Shown here: positions 1-8,627 of the stretch, one piece after another
Layout: every line of letters begins with the position of its first letter
How positions within the stretch are numbered: position 1 is the stretch's first letter
Position numbers and translations under genes: made by a program
Notes under the pieces: generated by a model
The model's input: the letters and a program-made list of their open reading frames with translations, nothing else
The model's database searches: none
Told to the model about the DNA's origin: nothing
Assembly: GCA_019637795.1 (NCBI GenBank)
Contig: JAHBUY010000005.1
Coordinates: 496,001-560,000, forward strand
From: a bacterium
GTDB taxonomy: Bacteria > Desulfobacterota > Binatia > HRBIN30 > CADEER01
Length of the DNA stretch: 64,000 nucleotides
Direction: 5' to 3'

Positions 1-368
1 AACGGCACGTGCTTCAAGCGGCGGTGCAGCAGCCCGAAGCCGCCCGCCACGCCGGCGGCGGCGAAGGCGCCCGGCCCCAAGGCCAGCGCGCAGCCGGCGG
101 CGGTCAGCGCCGCCGCGACGCAGCCCGCGGCGAGGACGCGGCGATGGCGGGCGATGAACGCGCTGCGCCGCGGCAACGTGTGGCGGTCGCGCCCCAGGTC
201 GCGCAGACGGTCCACCGCGTAGACGCAGTACGTGCCGGCGAAGGCGAAGAGCGGCAGGGCCGGCGACCAGGACGCGCCGAGCGCCACCGCCGACGCGCTG
301 GCCAGGGCCGCCGCCGCGATGGCCACCCACGCCCCCGAGAACGCGAGGGCATCGAACAGCGTGCTCAC
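1..368 (-). CDS. UbiA-like membrane prenyltransferase, 3' end outside window
   Basis: The N-terminal 122 codons of a membrane protein are present, and the 3' end runs off the left edge. It opens with a hydrophobic Ala-rich helix, followed by a short polar stretch around residues 42-55 with the pattern YxVDRLRDLGRD. That resembles the Asp-rich metal/prenyl-diphosphate motif of UbiA-type enzymes. The GTG start overlaps the stop of the upstream glycosyltransferase gene (GTGA), so the two are probably translationally coupled. UbiA enzymes attach prenyl chains to aromatic or sugar acceptors in the inner membrane; the substrate here cannot be told. The family call rests on one motif and the hydrophobicity. 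Confidence 0.55.
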   Translation of the reverse strand, partial: MSTLFDALAFSGAWVAIAAAALASASAVALGASWSPALPLFAFAGTYCVYAVDRLRDLGRDRHTLPRRSAFIARHRRVLAAGCVAAALTAAGCALALGPGAFAAAGVAGGFGLLHRRLKHVP

Positions 369-1444
369 CCGCCCGTTGCGCCGGCGCTGGCGCCGACACG
401 CGCCTCGGGTCCGCGCGCCAGCGCCGGCCACACCGCCGCCACGGCGCGGTACACCTCGGCCGGCGTCACATCGGTGATCGGCGTGCCCGCGGGCCCGCTC
501 ACCCAGCGCGCCCCCGGCCGCGGATGGAACCACTGGCGTGTGATGCGCTCCACCTGTCCCCGGTGGTTGGCGAACACCGCGACGTAGGGACCGCCGAGCA
601 GTTGCGCGACGTGCGACGGGCCGCAGTCGTTGGCCACCGTCACCTGGCTGGCCAGCACCGCCTGCGCGATGCCGGCCAGCGGGGGCGTGTCGAGGATCGT
701 GGTGACCTCGGCGAGCGGCGAGCGCGCGATCGGCTGGCGCAGCGCGCGCTCGCCCGGACCGAGGACGACGACGAAGCGGACCGCCGGCCGGGCGGCGCGG
801 ATCAGCGCGGCGACGGCGAGGAAGCGCTCGATCCCCCACAGCTTGAACGGCGACGCGCCGCCCGGCATCAGGCAGACGTTCTCCTGGCGCGGGTCGATCG
901 CCGCCGGCGCCGCCGCCGCCGCATCGCGCAGGTGCTCGGCGAGCGACGGCGGCACGCCGAGCGGCTCCAGCAGGCGGAGGTAGTTGAGCGCGCGATAGAT
1001 GGTGAGATCGCGCGGACGGACCGCCGTGAACAGGCGCCGCGCCAGCGGCGTCTCGAAGCCGATGCGGACGCGGGCGCCGCTCAGCCCGACCAGCAGGGTG
1101 ATGAAGGTCGACGCCGGCCGCAGCGTGATCAGCGCGTCGGCGGCGAGCGCGCGCACGGTGCGGATCTGCCCCCACGGCCGGCGCGGCCATGGCACCAGGG
1201 CGTCCGCGAGCCCCTCGCCGACCAGCAGCGCCGCCTCCGCAAACGGCGCGACGATGCTGATCCGCGCCGCCGGATAGCGGCGGCGCAACGAGCTGACCAG
1301 CGGAATGTGACAGACCAGCGTGCCGAGCCGGGCGCGATTCTGCAGGAACACCGCGATGCGCTGGCACCCCGCCTCGGTCGCCGCCCCCTCGCCCACCGAG
1401 CCCCGCCGGCGAGCGGCGGGCGCCGCGTGCGCCGCGGATGCCAC
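365..1444 (-). CDS. Glycosyltransferase family 9 (heptosyltransferase-like)
   Basis: A 359-residue protein of the ADP-heptose:LPS heptosyltransferase type. The N-terminal half has the Rossmann-like strands RIAVFLQNRARLGTLV and ISIVAPF. The C-terminal half has the nucleotide-sugar region, with VCLMPGGASPFKLW (about residue 190) and VTVANDCGPSHVAQLLG (about residue 275), where family 9 enzymes carry a D/GPxHxA motif. The first 25 residues are Ala/Arg rich and may not be translated; a later start near the RIAVFLQN strand is possible. It is coupled to the UbiA-like gene downstream, suggesting an envelope glycan or glycolipid pathway. Acceptor and donor are unknown. Confidence 0.8.
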   Translation of the reverse strand: MASAAHAAPAARRRGSVGEGAATEAGCQRIAVFLQNRARLGTLVCHIPLVSSLRRRYPAARISIVAPFAEAALLVGEGLADALVPWPRRPWGQIRTVRALAADALITLRPASTFITLLVGLSGARVRIGFETPLARRLFTAVRPRDLTIYRALNYLRLLEPLGVPPSLAEHLRDAAAAAPAAIDPRQENVCLMPGGASPFKLWGIERFLAVAALIRAARPAVRFVVVLGPGERALRQPIARSPLAEVTTILDTPPLAGIAQAVLASQVTVANDCGPSHVAQLLGGPYVAVFANHRGQVERITRQWFHPRPGARWVSGPAGTPITDVTPAEVYRAVAAVWPALARGPEARVGASAGATGG

Positions 1445-1468
1445 GGATCGTCCGCCGATCGCGCCGCG

Positions 1469-2479
1469 TCACGCCGCCGGCGGCGGCGGCGAATCGGGGA
1501 GCAGGCTGCGGTACGGCGCGATGCCCTCGCGGGCGCGGATCGCCGCCAGCGAGTCCCCCAGGCTGGCGTGCCAGTCCACCAGGGTGAGCGGCGGCGACTG
1601 CCGGCCGTGGCGCCAGCCCTCGAGCGCCAACTGCAGGACGAAGCCGGTGGTGACCGGCGCGGTGAAGGTGGTGAGGGCGACGATCGCGGCCAGGAAGTCG
1701 CGCGAGTACGGGTGCCCGAACTGCGCCAATTGGAATCCGGAGATCGCCACCTCGTGGCCGGGGCTGGTGCTGTAGCCGCCGACCAGGTGCCAGATTTCGT
1801 GCGTCTGCAGGATGTAGCGGTTCGGATCGTCGAGCTCGGGGTGGTAGCCGGCGACGGAGGCGGGATCGAGCACGTCGAGGTCGTAGCCATTGTCGACGAT
1901 CAGCCGCCGCAGGGTGTCGCCGAGGCTGTCGGCGGCGCGCCCCTGCAGGTGCTCCATGGTCAGGCGCGGCATCGGCGGCCGGCGCCGAAACTCGTCGTAG
2001 CCGGGGTGCTGGCGCATGGCGCGGGCGCAGGCATCGCGCAACGCCGGCGGGTGCAGCGCGCCGAGGGCGGCGGTGCGCGGGGTGATCTGCTCGTCGACGC
2101 CGCCCTCGATCAGCGCCCACAGCGCCGGCAGCAGCGCGGGCTCCAGGCGCGCCGGCGTCGCCAGGGCGCGCGTCAGCGGCGCACCGAGGTCGCGGGCGGT
2201 GAACGCCAGCGGGACGTCGTCGAGGAACAGCTCGGCGAGGCGGTCGTAGGTTGCCAGTCCCAGCTCCGGCTGCACGAACGCCACCCGCGCCAGAACCAGC
2301 GAGGCCCACAGCCCGTCGGCGAGGCGCTCGTCGTCGACCGCCTCCGCGCCCGGCGTCGGCGGCGCGGCGCGGTAGGCGGCGACCAGCGCGGCGACGTCCG
2401 CCGGCGTCAGGCGGGATTCGTTCACCGCCGTTTCCCAGGCGGCCTTGAGCCCGGCCGCGATGGCGATCGGTTGCGACAT
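1469..2479 (-). CDS. Coq4-like protein
   Basis: A 336-residue protein with the Coq4 signature: HEIWH at about residues 227-231, followed by a Glu eleven residues after the last His (HLVGGYSTSPGHE). This matches the family pattern HDxxHx(11)E, with the Asp changed to Glu. Coq4 family proteins act in ubiquinone biosynthesis, where they bind the lipid intermediate and a metal. An upstream ATG at 2515 would add 12 residues, but the ATG at 2479 (MSQPIAIAAG) is the more natural start. The gene ends 25 bases before the glycosyltransferase gene on the same strand. A housekeeping quinone role is inferred; bacterial Coq4 homologues are often uncharacterised. Confidence 0.75.
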   Translation of the reverse strand: MSQPIAIAAGLKAAWETAVNESRLTPADVAALVAAYRAAPPTPGAEAVDDERLADGLWASLVLARVAFVQPELGLATYDRLAELFLDDVPLAFTARDLGAPLTRALATPARLEPALLPALWALIEGGVDEQITPRTAALGALHPPALRDACARAMRQHPGYDEFRRRPPMPRLTMEHLQGRAADSLGDTLRRLIVDNGYDLDVLDPASVAGYHPELDDPNRYILQTHEIWHLVGGYSTSPGHEVAISGFQLAQFGHPYSRDFLAAIVALTTFTAPVTTGFVLQLALEGWRHGRQSPPLTLVDWHASLGDSLAAIRAREGIAPYRSLLPDSPPPPAA

Positions 2480-2563
2480 GGCAGGCACCATGACGCGGGC
2501 CGCGCGCGGAAGCAACGCGCCGGCCGCCGGCGAATGAGGGGCTGGGGGGCCCCGTGGCCGCGC

Positions 2564-3613
2564 CTACGGCGCGGGGTGCGGGGCGATCGCCGCCCCGTTG
2601 CCCAACTGGCCGCAGGCGCCGAGCAGGTCGCGCCCCTTGGCGCGGCGCCGGGTGACGAAGGCGCCGGCGCGGCGCAGCTCGGCGGCGAAGCGCTCGATCG
2701 TCGGCTCGTCGGGAGCGGCGAAGCGCGCCGCGCGCTGCGGGTTGTAGGGAATCAGGTTGACGACGCAGCGCAATCCGCGGCACCAGTCGGCGACGGCGCG
2801 GGCGTGCGCCGGCGTGTCGTTGACATCGCGCAGCAGCACGTACTCGATGACGAAGCGGCCCTTGCGCGCCAGCGGGTACTCGTCGAGCGCCCGGCGCAGG
2901 GCGGCGAGCGGCATGGCGCCGTTCACCGGCATGAGCGCGCGGCGCAGGGCGTCGTCGGGCGCGTTCAGCGACACCGCGATGCGCAGGTTCGGCCAACCGA
3001 GCTGCGCCAGGCGGCGCAGGCCGTCGACGCGGCCGACCGTCGACACGGTGATCTGCGCCTGCGGGAAGTTGAGGCCGTTGGGGTCGCCGAGGACACGGAT
3101 CGCCTGCGCCACCGCGTCGAGATTGTCGAGCGGCTCGCCCATGCCCATGAACACGATGTCGTGGATGCCGCTGTGGAAGTAGCGGTACGGCCGCGGCGGC
3201 GGGCCGCCGGCGGCCATCAGGTCGCGCGCCACCAGGTACTGGGCGACGATCTCGGCGGCGCTGAGCTGGCGCCGCAGCCCCATGCGCGCCGTCTCGCAGA
3301 AGGCGCAGCCCATGCGACAGCCGACCTGCGACGACAGGCAGAGCGTGTGCCAGCGCTCGCCGCCGCGGCCGCGCATCGGCAGGATCACCGACTCGGTCTC
3401 GAACGCCGGGCCGCCGTCCTGCCCCGGCACGGCGAGGCAGAACTTCACCACCCCGTCGTGGGCCTCGCGGCGCGTGATCGGCGGCAGGTCGAGCGCGCCC
3501 GGCGTGCGCAGCGCGTGGCCGTAATCGGCCCGCGCGGCGCGCGGGCTGGTGCGGCGGCGCGCCGCGTACTCCGCCAGCGTCAGTCCCGCGAGGTCGCCCG
3601 GTTGGAGAGACAT
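2564..3613 (-). CDS. rlmN: RlmN, 23S rRNA/tRNA adenine-C2 methyltransferase (radical SAM)
   Basis: A 349-residue radical SAM enzyme. The 4Fe-4S cysteines are at about 99, 103 and 106 (GCRMGCAFC followed by ETARMG), the RlmN/Cfr arrangement. The SAM-binding GEPLDN motif follows, and the C-terminal catalytic Cys lies in LLGACGQLGNG. Length is normal for RlmN. The enzyme methylates A2503 of 23S rRNA and A37 of some tRNAs, using a methyl-Cys intermediate. The gene stands alone with about 85 bases to its downstream neighbour. The absence of Cfr-specific features favours RlmN over the resistance enzyme. Confidence 0.92.
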   Translation of the reverse strand: MSLQPGDLAGLTLAEYAARRRTSPRAARADYGHALRTPGALDLPPITRREAHDGVVKFCLAVPGQDGGPAFETESVILPMRGRGGERWHTLCLSSQVGCRMGCAFCETARMGLRRQLSAAEIVAQYLVARDLMAAGGPPPRPYRYFHSGIHDIVFMGMGEPLDNLDAVAQAIRVLGDPNGLNFPQAQITVSTVGRVDGLRRLAQLGWPNLRIAVSLNAPDDALRRALMPVNGAMPLAALRRALDEYPLARKGRFVIEYVLLRDVNDTPAHARAVADWCRGLRCVVNLIPYNPQRAARFAAPDEPTIERFAAELRRAGAFVTRRRAKGRDLLGACGQLGNGAAIAPHPAP

Positions 3614-3745
3614 CCGTGCTCCTGTAGGCCACGGGCTGGCGCCGCGCCAGGACGGGCGGCCTGGGGCACGGCATCGCGCTCCGGGCTCCGCGCCCGACCG
3701 GTGCGCTTGCAGTCGGGCCGGTTTTCATCCGTAAGGTGGCGCGCG

Positions 3746-5680
3746 ATGAGGCGACGAACGCTGGCGTTCCTGCTGATCGGGACGCTGCTGGCATCGGGCT
3801 GCAGCGCGCCGGTGGGGGTGAAGCGGCTGTCGCCGCAGGACCAGCACCGGCAACTGGCGAGCAACGCGCTCACCGCCGACGCGCCGAGCGACGCGGCGCA
3901 GATCGTCCTCCGCCGCTACAACCTGGCGGCGACCTACGAGGACCAGCCGGAGTTGGCCCTGACCACCCTGCGCGCCGCGACCTTCGGCTACGGCGGCGGC
4001 AGCGACGAGCTGTTCGCCCTCGCCGAGCTGTCCTACCGCTACGCCGAGCGGACCGACTCGCGCCCGTACGCCCTCGCGGCGGCGCTCTACGCCTACGCCT
4101 TCCTCTTCCCGGTCGACCCCGCGGTCCGGCCGCAGCCGGTGGACGCCCGCTATCGCTGGGCGGCCGACATCTACGCCGCCGGGCTCACCAAGGCGCTGAC
4201 CGGCCCGAAGGGCAAGACGATGCAGCTCCGCGGCGGCACGTATCCCCTGCCCTGGGGCACGGCCGACATCAGCTTCGACGCCAGCGAGACCGAATGGAGC
4301 GGTCGCATGCTGTCCGACTTCGTCACCACCGCGCAGTACCAGGTGCACGGGCTGAACAATCGCTACCGGCAGGCTGGCATCGGCGTCCCGCTCGCCGCCC
4401 GGCCGCTGGCCACCGACCAGACCGACGGCGGCGACCTGGTCTCCGAGGAGGTCCGCGTGCCGGCGACCGCCGTGCTGCGGATCGATGATCCGCGGCGGCA
4501 GATCGCCAGCGACACGATCCACGGCAACCTCGACGTCTACGCGGTCGACGAGCGCGACACCGTCGACATCAACGGCGTGCCGGTGCCGCTGGAGATCGAC
4601 CGCAGCGCCACCCTGGCGGTCAGCCTCGCCGAGGTCGGCTTCTGGCGCCAGGAGCTCTCCGCCTTCCTCGGCGACGCGATCGGCACCCGCCGCACCGCCC
4701 GCCTCTTCGCCCGCGAGCCCTACCACCCCGGCCGCATCCCGATCGTGCTGGTGCACGGCACCAACTCCAGCCCAGGGCGCTGGGCCGACATGGTCAACGA
4801 CCTCGAGAACGACCCGCGCATCCGCCGCCGCTACCAGTTCTGGTTCTTCAGCTACGACAGCGGCAATCCGATCGTCTACTCGGCGATGTTGCTGCGGCGG
4901 GCGCTCACCGAGGCGGTCGCGCATCTCGATCCCGACGACCGCGACCCCTGCCTGCGCCAGATGGTCGTCATGGGGCACAGCCAGGGCGGCCTGCTGACCA
5001 AGATGACGGTGGTCGATGCCGGCGACGCGTTCTGGCGGAACGTCAGCGACAATCCGTTCGACCAGGCGAAGCTGACGCCGAGCACCCGCGCCCTGATCCG
5101 AGAGGCGCTGTTCGTGCAGCCGCTGCCCTTCGTGCGCCGCGTGATCTTCATCTCCACGCCGCACCGCGGCAGCTACCTGGCGAGCTACGAGCTGGTCGGG
5201 CGCCTCGCGGCGCGCCTCATCAGCATGCCGCGCGACGTGCTCTCGGTCAGCACCGAGCTGATCGCCGACCCGAGCACGCGGGCGATGAAGATGCAGCGCA
5301 TCCCCACGTCGCTCGACAACATGTCGCCCACCCAGCCGTTCATCAAGACGCTCGCCGGGCTGCCGATCACGCCTGGCGTCAACGCCCACTCGATCATCCC
5401 CGTGCTCGGCGACGGCCCGCTCGACGACGAGGTGGACGGCGTCGTCGCCTACAAGAGCGCCCACATCGAGGGCGTCGATTCCGAGGTGGTGATCCACCAC
5501 TCCGGCCATTCGACTCAGAGCGATGCGCGCACCATCGACGAGGTGCGCCGCATCCTGCTGCTGCACACGGAGAGCGCCAACTGCGGCCAGACGCCGCCGC
5601 GCGTCACCGTGCCGCTGCAACCGGCGTCGACGAAGCCCGGCGCCGCGAGCCGCGCCGGCGGGTCCTCCGCGCCCCCCTGA
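3746..5680 (+). CDS. Exported lipoprotein, alpha/beta hydrolase (lipase-like)
   Basis: A 644-residue protein starting with a lipoprotein signal peptide: MRRRT, a hydrophobic core, and the lipobox LLASGC, with the lipidated Cys at about residue 18. The N-terminal half has no recognised motif. From about residue 330 it is an alpha/beta hydrolase: the oxyanion region VLVHGTNSSPGRW (about 335), the nucleophile elbow GHSQGG with Ser near 411, and a late His in ITHHSGHS-type context near 585. The likely role is a surface or periplasmic esterase or lipase. Reading frames upstream of 3746 in the same phase are not coding, because they run antisense through the three genes before it. Confidence 0.82.
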   Translation: MRRRTLAFLLIGTLLASGCSAPVGVKRLSPQDQHRQLASNALTADAPSDAAQIVLRRYNLAATYEDQPELALTTLRAATFGYGGGSDELFALAELSYRYAERTDSRPYALAAALYAYAFLFPVDPAVRPQPVDARYRWAADIYAAGLTKALTGPKGKTMQLRGGTYPLPWGTADISFDASETEWSGRMLSDFVTTAQYQVHGLNNRYRQAGIGVPLAARPLATDQTDGGDLVSEEVRVPATAVLRIDDPRRQIASDTIHGNLDVYAVDERDTVDINGVPVPLEIDRSATLAVSLAEVGFWRQELSAFLGDAIGTRRTARLFAREPYHPGRIPIVLVHGTNSSPGRWADMVNDLENDPRIRRRYQFWFFSYDSGNPIVYSAMLLRRALTEAVAHLDPDDRDPCLRQMVVMGHSQGGLLTKMTVVDAGDAFWRNVSDNPFDQAKLTPSTRALIREALFVQPLPFVRRVIFISTPHRGSYLASYELVGRLAARLISMPRDVLSVSTELIADPSTRAMKMQRIPTSLDNMSPTQPFIKTLAGLPITPGVNAHSIIPVLGDGPLDDEVDGVVAYKSAHIEGVDSEVVIHHSGHSTQSDARTIDEVRRILLLHTESANCGQTPPRVTVPLQPASTKPGAASRAGGSSAPP

Positions 5681-5750
5681 CCCCACGCCGACGTCCGGCA
5701 GCCCCGGAAACGCGGTTGCAGTCCGTCGCCGCCCCCGCTTTATGGGGGGT

Positions 5751-6551
5751 ATGCGGCGGTGGCGGTTCAGGGGAATGCGCGGTGGAGCGCAGATCGCGCT
5801 GGCGCTGCTCGTCGCCTCGGTGCTGGGGTGCCACGCCGAGCGTCGGCCGCCGACCCGGCTGGCGGCGCCGCCACCGCCGCCCACGCCGCCGGTCGAGGCC
5901 GCGATCGCCGAGCGGCTCGCGGTCTATGGTCCGCTGGCGCGTGACCGCTTGCACCCGTACTTCGCCGCCGCCGGCGTCCCCTACCCGCCGGCGCGCTTCG
6001 TCCTGCTGGGACTGAAGCAGGAACGCGAGCTCCAGCTCTACGCCGCCGGGCAGGCGCAGCCGTTGCGCTTCATCCGCTCGTTTCCGATTCTCGGCGCCAG
6101 CGGCCGGCTCGGCCCGAAGCTGAAGGAGGGCGACTTCCAGGTGCCGGAAGGGATCTACGGGATCGTCTACCTGAACCCGCGCAGCATCGCCCACCTGTCG
6201 CTGGCGCTCAGCTACCCGAACGACTTCGATCGCGCCCGCGCCGTCGAGGACGGTCGCGATCCGACGACGCTCGGCAGCGCCATCATGATCCACGGCGGCT
6301 GGAAGTCGGTCGGCTGCCTGGCGGTCGGCGACCCCGCCGCCGAAGACCTCTTCGTCCTCGCCGCCGACGCCGGCTTCGACTCCGCCGTCGTCATGATCAG
6401 TCCGGTCGACTTCCGCCGCGCCACGCTGCCGCTCGGCTACCGGGCCCCCGCGCCCTGGGTCGGCCAGCTCTACGGCCAGTTGCGCACCCGGATGCTCCGG
6501 CTGCCGGCGCCGCCGGCCGCCACCCGCGCGGTCACCGCCGACACGCGCTGA
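5751..6551 (+). CDS. L,D-transpeptidase (YkuD family) lipoprotein
   Basis: About 266 residues. The N-terminus has an Arg-rich head, a hydrophobic stretch and the lipobox-like VASVLGC. The catalytic YkuD motif is HGGWKSVGCLAVGD, with His near 181 and the nucleophilic Cys near 189, matching HxxxxxSxGCxxxxD. These enzymes make 3-3 peptidoglycan cross-links or attach lipoproteins to the wall, in the periplasm. The ATG at 5751 is preceded by a run of Gs that can act as ribosome binding site; an in-frame ATG at 5742 is the alternative. The gene is 70 bases downstream of the hydrolase lipoprotein on the same strand. Confidence 0.85.
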   Translation: MRRWRFRGMRGGAQIALALLVASVLGCHAERRPPTRLAAPPPPPTPPVEAAIAERLAVYGPLARDRLHPYFAAAGVPYPPARFVLLGLKQERELQLYAAGQAQPLRFIRSFPILGASGRLGPKLKEGDFQVPEGIYGIVYLNPRSIAHLSLALSYPNDFDRARAVEDGRDPTTLGSAIMIHGGWKSVGCLAVGDPAAEDLFVLAADAGFDSAVVMISPVDFRRATLPLGYRAPAPWVGQLYGQLRTRMLRLPAPPAATRAVTADTR

Positions 6552-6560
6552 ACCGGGGCG

Positions 6561-6981
6561 TCACGCTGGGGCGCGCGCAAAGGGGTTCACGATCACCACG
6601 CCGCCGAAGTCCCGCCCGTCCTGAAGGTCTTCGGTGAGGAGGCGATCACAATCGACGACGCGCGCCGCCGCGACGATGAGCGCGTCCCAGAACGCGATGC
6701 CGTACTGGTCCTGCACGGCCCACCCCAACTCGAGCAAGGCGGCGTCGAGCGCCACGGGTCGCCAGGTCAGCAATTCGCGGACCTCCGCGCGGCCTCGCCC
6801 GCCGTCAGGCCCGGCGACAGTTTCCGCGTCACCGTCACGTAGTATTCGTGCAGCACCTGCTGGCTGGTTCGGCCCTCGCGCGTCTCCCAGAGCGACCGCA
6901 TCCACGCCATCGCGCGCATCTGCCGGCTTCCGACGCATCGCGCGCGTAGACGAAGACGTTCGTGTCAACGAACACCTCCCC
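6561..6981 (-). pseudogene. PIN-domain (VapC-type) toxin remnant, IS-split and frameshifted
   Basis: Three pieces of one PIN ribonuclease lie in three frames. The N-terminus VFVDTNVFVYARDASE holds the first PIN Asp. The middle piece runs from MRAMAWMRSLWETREG to YYVTVTRKLSPG. The C-terminus EVRELLTWRP... FWDALIVAAARVVDCDRLLTEDLQDG has the later acidic residues. Two single-base shifts separate them. The first six or so codons, starting with GTG at 8393, are on the far side of the IS3-type element, which inserted at codon 7. The gene cannot make a functional toxin. Its antitoxin remnant is at 8377-8614. Confidence 0.75.
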
Positions 6982-8373
6982 CGCCCCAGAGTTTCTCTGG
7001 ACGCTCGACAGCGAGGATAGGACGAGTCTCGCAGGAAGGAGTGTGTGGAAGATGGGGCAGAGCAAGGGAGGAGGCACGCCCGGCGCGGAGGGAGCCCGTA
7101 GGGCGACCGGAGCGGCGGGCGTGGCGGCCGGCGGGGACCGGGGGCGGTTCTCGGCGCAGCGCAAACGGGAGGCGGTGCTGCGCCTGCTGCGCGGGGAGAG
7201 CTTGGAGAAGATGTCGCGCGAGCTGGGCGTGACGGCCGCGCGGCTGTCGACGTGGCGGGAGGCCTTCATGGACCGCGGGACGCAGGGGTTGAAGAGCCGT
7301 GCGATGGATGCGGCCGAGGACGGCGAGCGCCAGCGGCTTCAGGCGAAGATCGGCGAGCTGACGATGGAAGACTGTGAACCAGAAGGTCGACTACCGAGGG
7401 CCGCCACTGCGATGCGGAGTCGAGGCGATGAACCGACGGTGTCGCCCTCGCGAATCGCCACTACGGGGCTCGCGCGGTGTGCAGGGTATGGCGACGGTCG
7501 CGCTCGGCGATCTACGCCCGTCGGCGATACCGTCCGGATGCCCCCCGCCGGGCCGTCGCGGACCCAGGGTCGTGCCCGGACCTGGAGCTGGTGGCGCACA
7601 TCCGCCAGGCCATCGAGGGGTCTCCTTCACCGGCGAAGGCTACCGCAAGATCTGGGCACGCCTGCGCTACGGCGGCATTCGGAACCTCGAAGGAGCGCAC
7701 GCGGCGGCTGATGCGCGAGTACGGCCTCCAGGCGCCGTGTCGCCCGCTGGTGCCGACCGAGCCAGGCTCCCGCTGACGGCGTCATCACCACCGCGGCGCC
7801 GAATGTGATGTGGGGCACCGACATGACGCACCACGCCGACGATCCGCGATGGGCAGGCCGCGGTCTTCATCGCCATCGACCACTGCACCAGCCAGATCGT
7901 CGGCATTCATGCCGCCAAAGCGCCAGGGATCGGTTCGAGGCGCTCGAGCCGATCCGGACAGGGGCGTCGCGAGGCACTTCGGCGAGTTCGCCGAGGGCTG
8001 CGCCAGCGGCCTCACGCTGCGTCACGACCACGGCTCGAACTACATGGCGGACGACTTCAGAACGAGATCACGTTCCTGGGGATCGGAGACGCCGGCCTTC
8101 GTGCGCGCGAGCCCGAGGGCAACGGCTGCGCCGAGCGCTTCTTTCGCACCCTCAAGGAGAATCTCCTCTGGGTCCGTCACTTCGAGACGATCGAGGAACT
8201 CCGCGCGGCGCTCGTTGACTTCCAAGCCACGTACAACTCTCAGTGGCTGCTCCAGCGTCACCGCTACCGAACCCCCGACCAGGTCCTCGCTGACCTCACC
8301 GAGCAGCCACTTGCTACCGCAGCATGAGCTTGATTACACAATCTCACGTGTCCAGCGGCCCTGGGGCATTACA
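6977..8373 (+). mobile_element. Degenerate IS3-family insertion sequence
   Basis: About 1.4 kb lying between two identical 15-bp direct repeats, GTGTCAACGAACACC, at 6962-6976 and 8374-8388. These fall inside a PIN toxin gene. The termini are imperfect inverted repeats sharing GCCCCAG and CTGGAC; the right end (minus-strand view) begins TGTAATGCCCCAG, keeping the 5'-TG expected of IS3 elements, while the left end has mutated. The content is an OrfA-like HTH protein followed by an OrfB DDE transposase broken in several frames. A 15-bp duplication is long for IS3, which usually gives 3-5 bp. Confidence 0.75.
7051..8327 (+). pseudogene. IS3-family transposase (OrfA + OrfB), frameshifted
   Basis: OrfA part: about residues 30-100 of the first frame, with FSAQRKREAVLRLLRGES and an HTH (LEKMSRELGVTAARLSTWREAF). 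The OrfB part is scattered over at least three frames: the catalytic-core start VMWGTDMT, then LRHDHGSNYMADDF, then EGNGCAERFFRTLKENLLWV with the DDE Glu, and TYNSQWLLQRHRYRTPDQVL at the end. The order and motifs are those of an IS3-type integrase core. Several indels make it inactive. Edges are approximate. Confidence 0.7.
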
Positions 8374-8376
8374 GTG

Positions 8377-8614
8377 TCAACGAACACCGGCACGGTCGTG
8401 CAGGGTCTCCCGGGAGGGGTACGTCCCGCCGCGCTTGAGGCGTTTGGGACGGCGAGCGAGATAGCTGCGCATCGCGTCCTCGTTGCCGCCCTCGGCACGT
8501 CTGTACTCCGCCCATCTCGCCAACGAGGCGCGAGACGCTCGTGTCGCGGCGAGCCGCCTCGATGCGAGCCCACCGCGCCGTCTCCTCGTCCACGGTGATG
8601 GTGATGTTGCCCAC
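8377..8614 (-). pseudogene. Ribbon-helix-helix-like antitoxin remnant
   Basis: The N-terminus MGNITITVDEETARWARIEA continues into RRDTSVSRLVGEM, typical of VapB/CopG-type antitoxins. A single-base shift near 8515 then moves the frame. The shifted frame continues RWAEYRRAEGGNEDAM and ends LHDRAGVR. The stop overlaps the GTG start of the PIN toxin (8393), as is usual for vapBC pairs. The pair is therefore a dead vapBC-like locus, broken by frameshifts in both genes and by the IS3-type element. Confidence 0.7.
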
Positions 8615-8627
8615 TCCACAGACCTAG

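Noticed and set aside
524..3745. The upstream 1,000 codons of the frame that includes the hydrolase lipoprotein
   Set aside because: The stretch is antisense to three real genes, is Arg/Ala/Gln-rich, and has no domain; the real start is ATG 3746 with a lipobox.
3725..5884. 719-codon minus-strand frame opposite the hydrolase
   Set aside because: Composition typical of an antisense shadow in GC-rich DNA; the plus-strand frame has a signal peptide and catalytic motifs.
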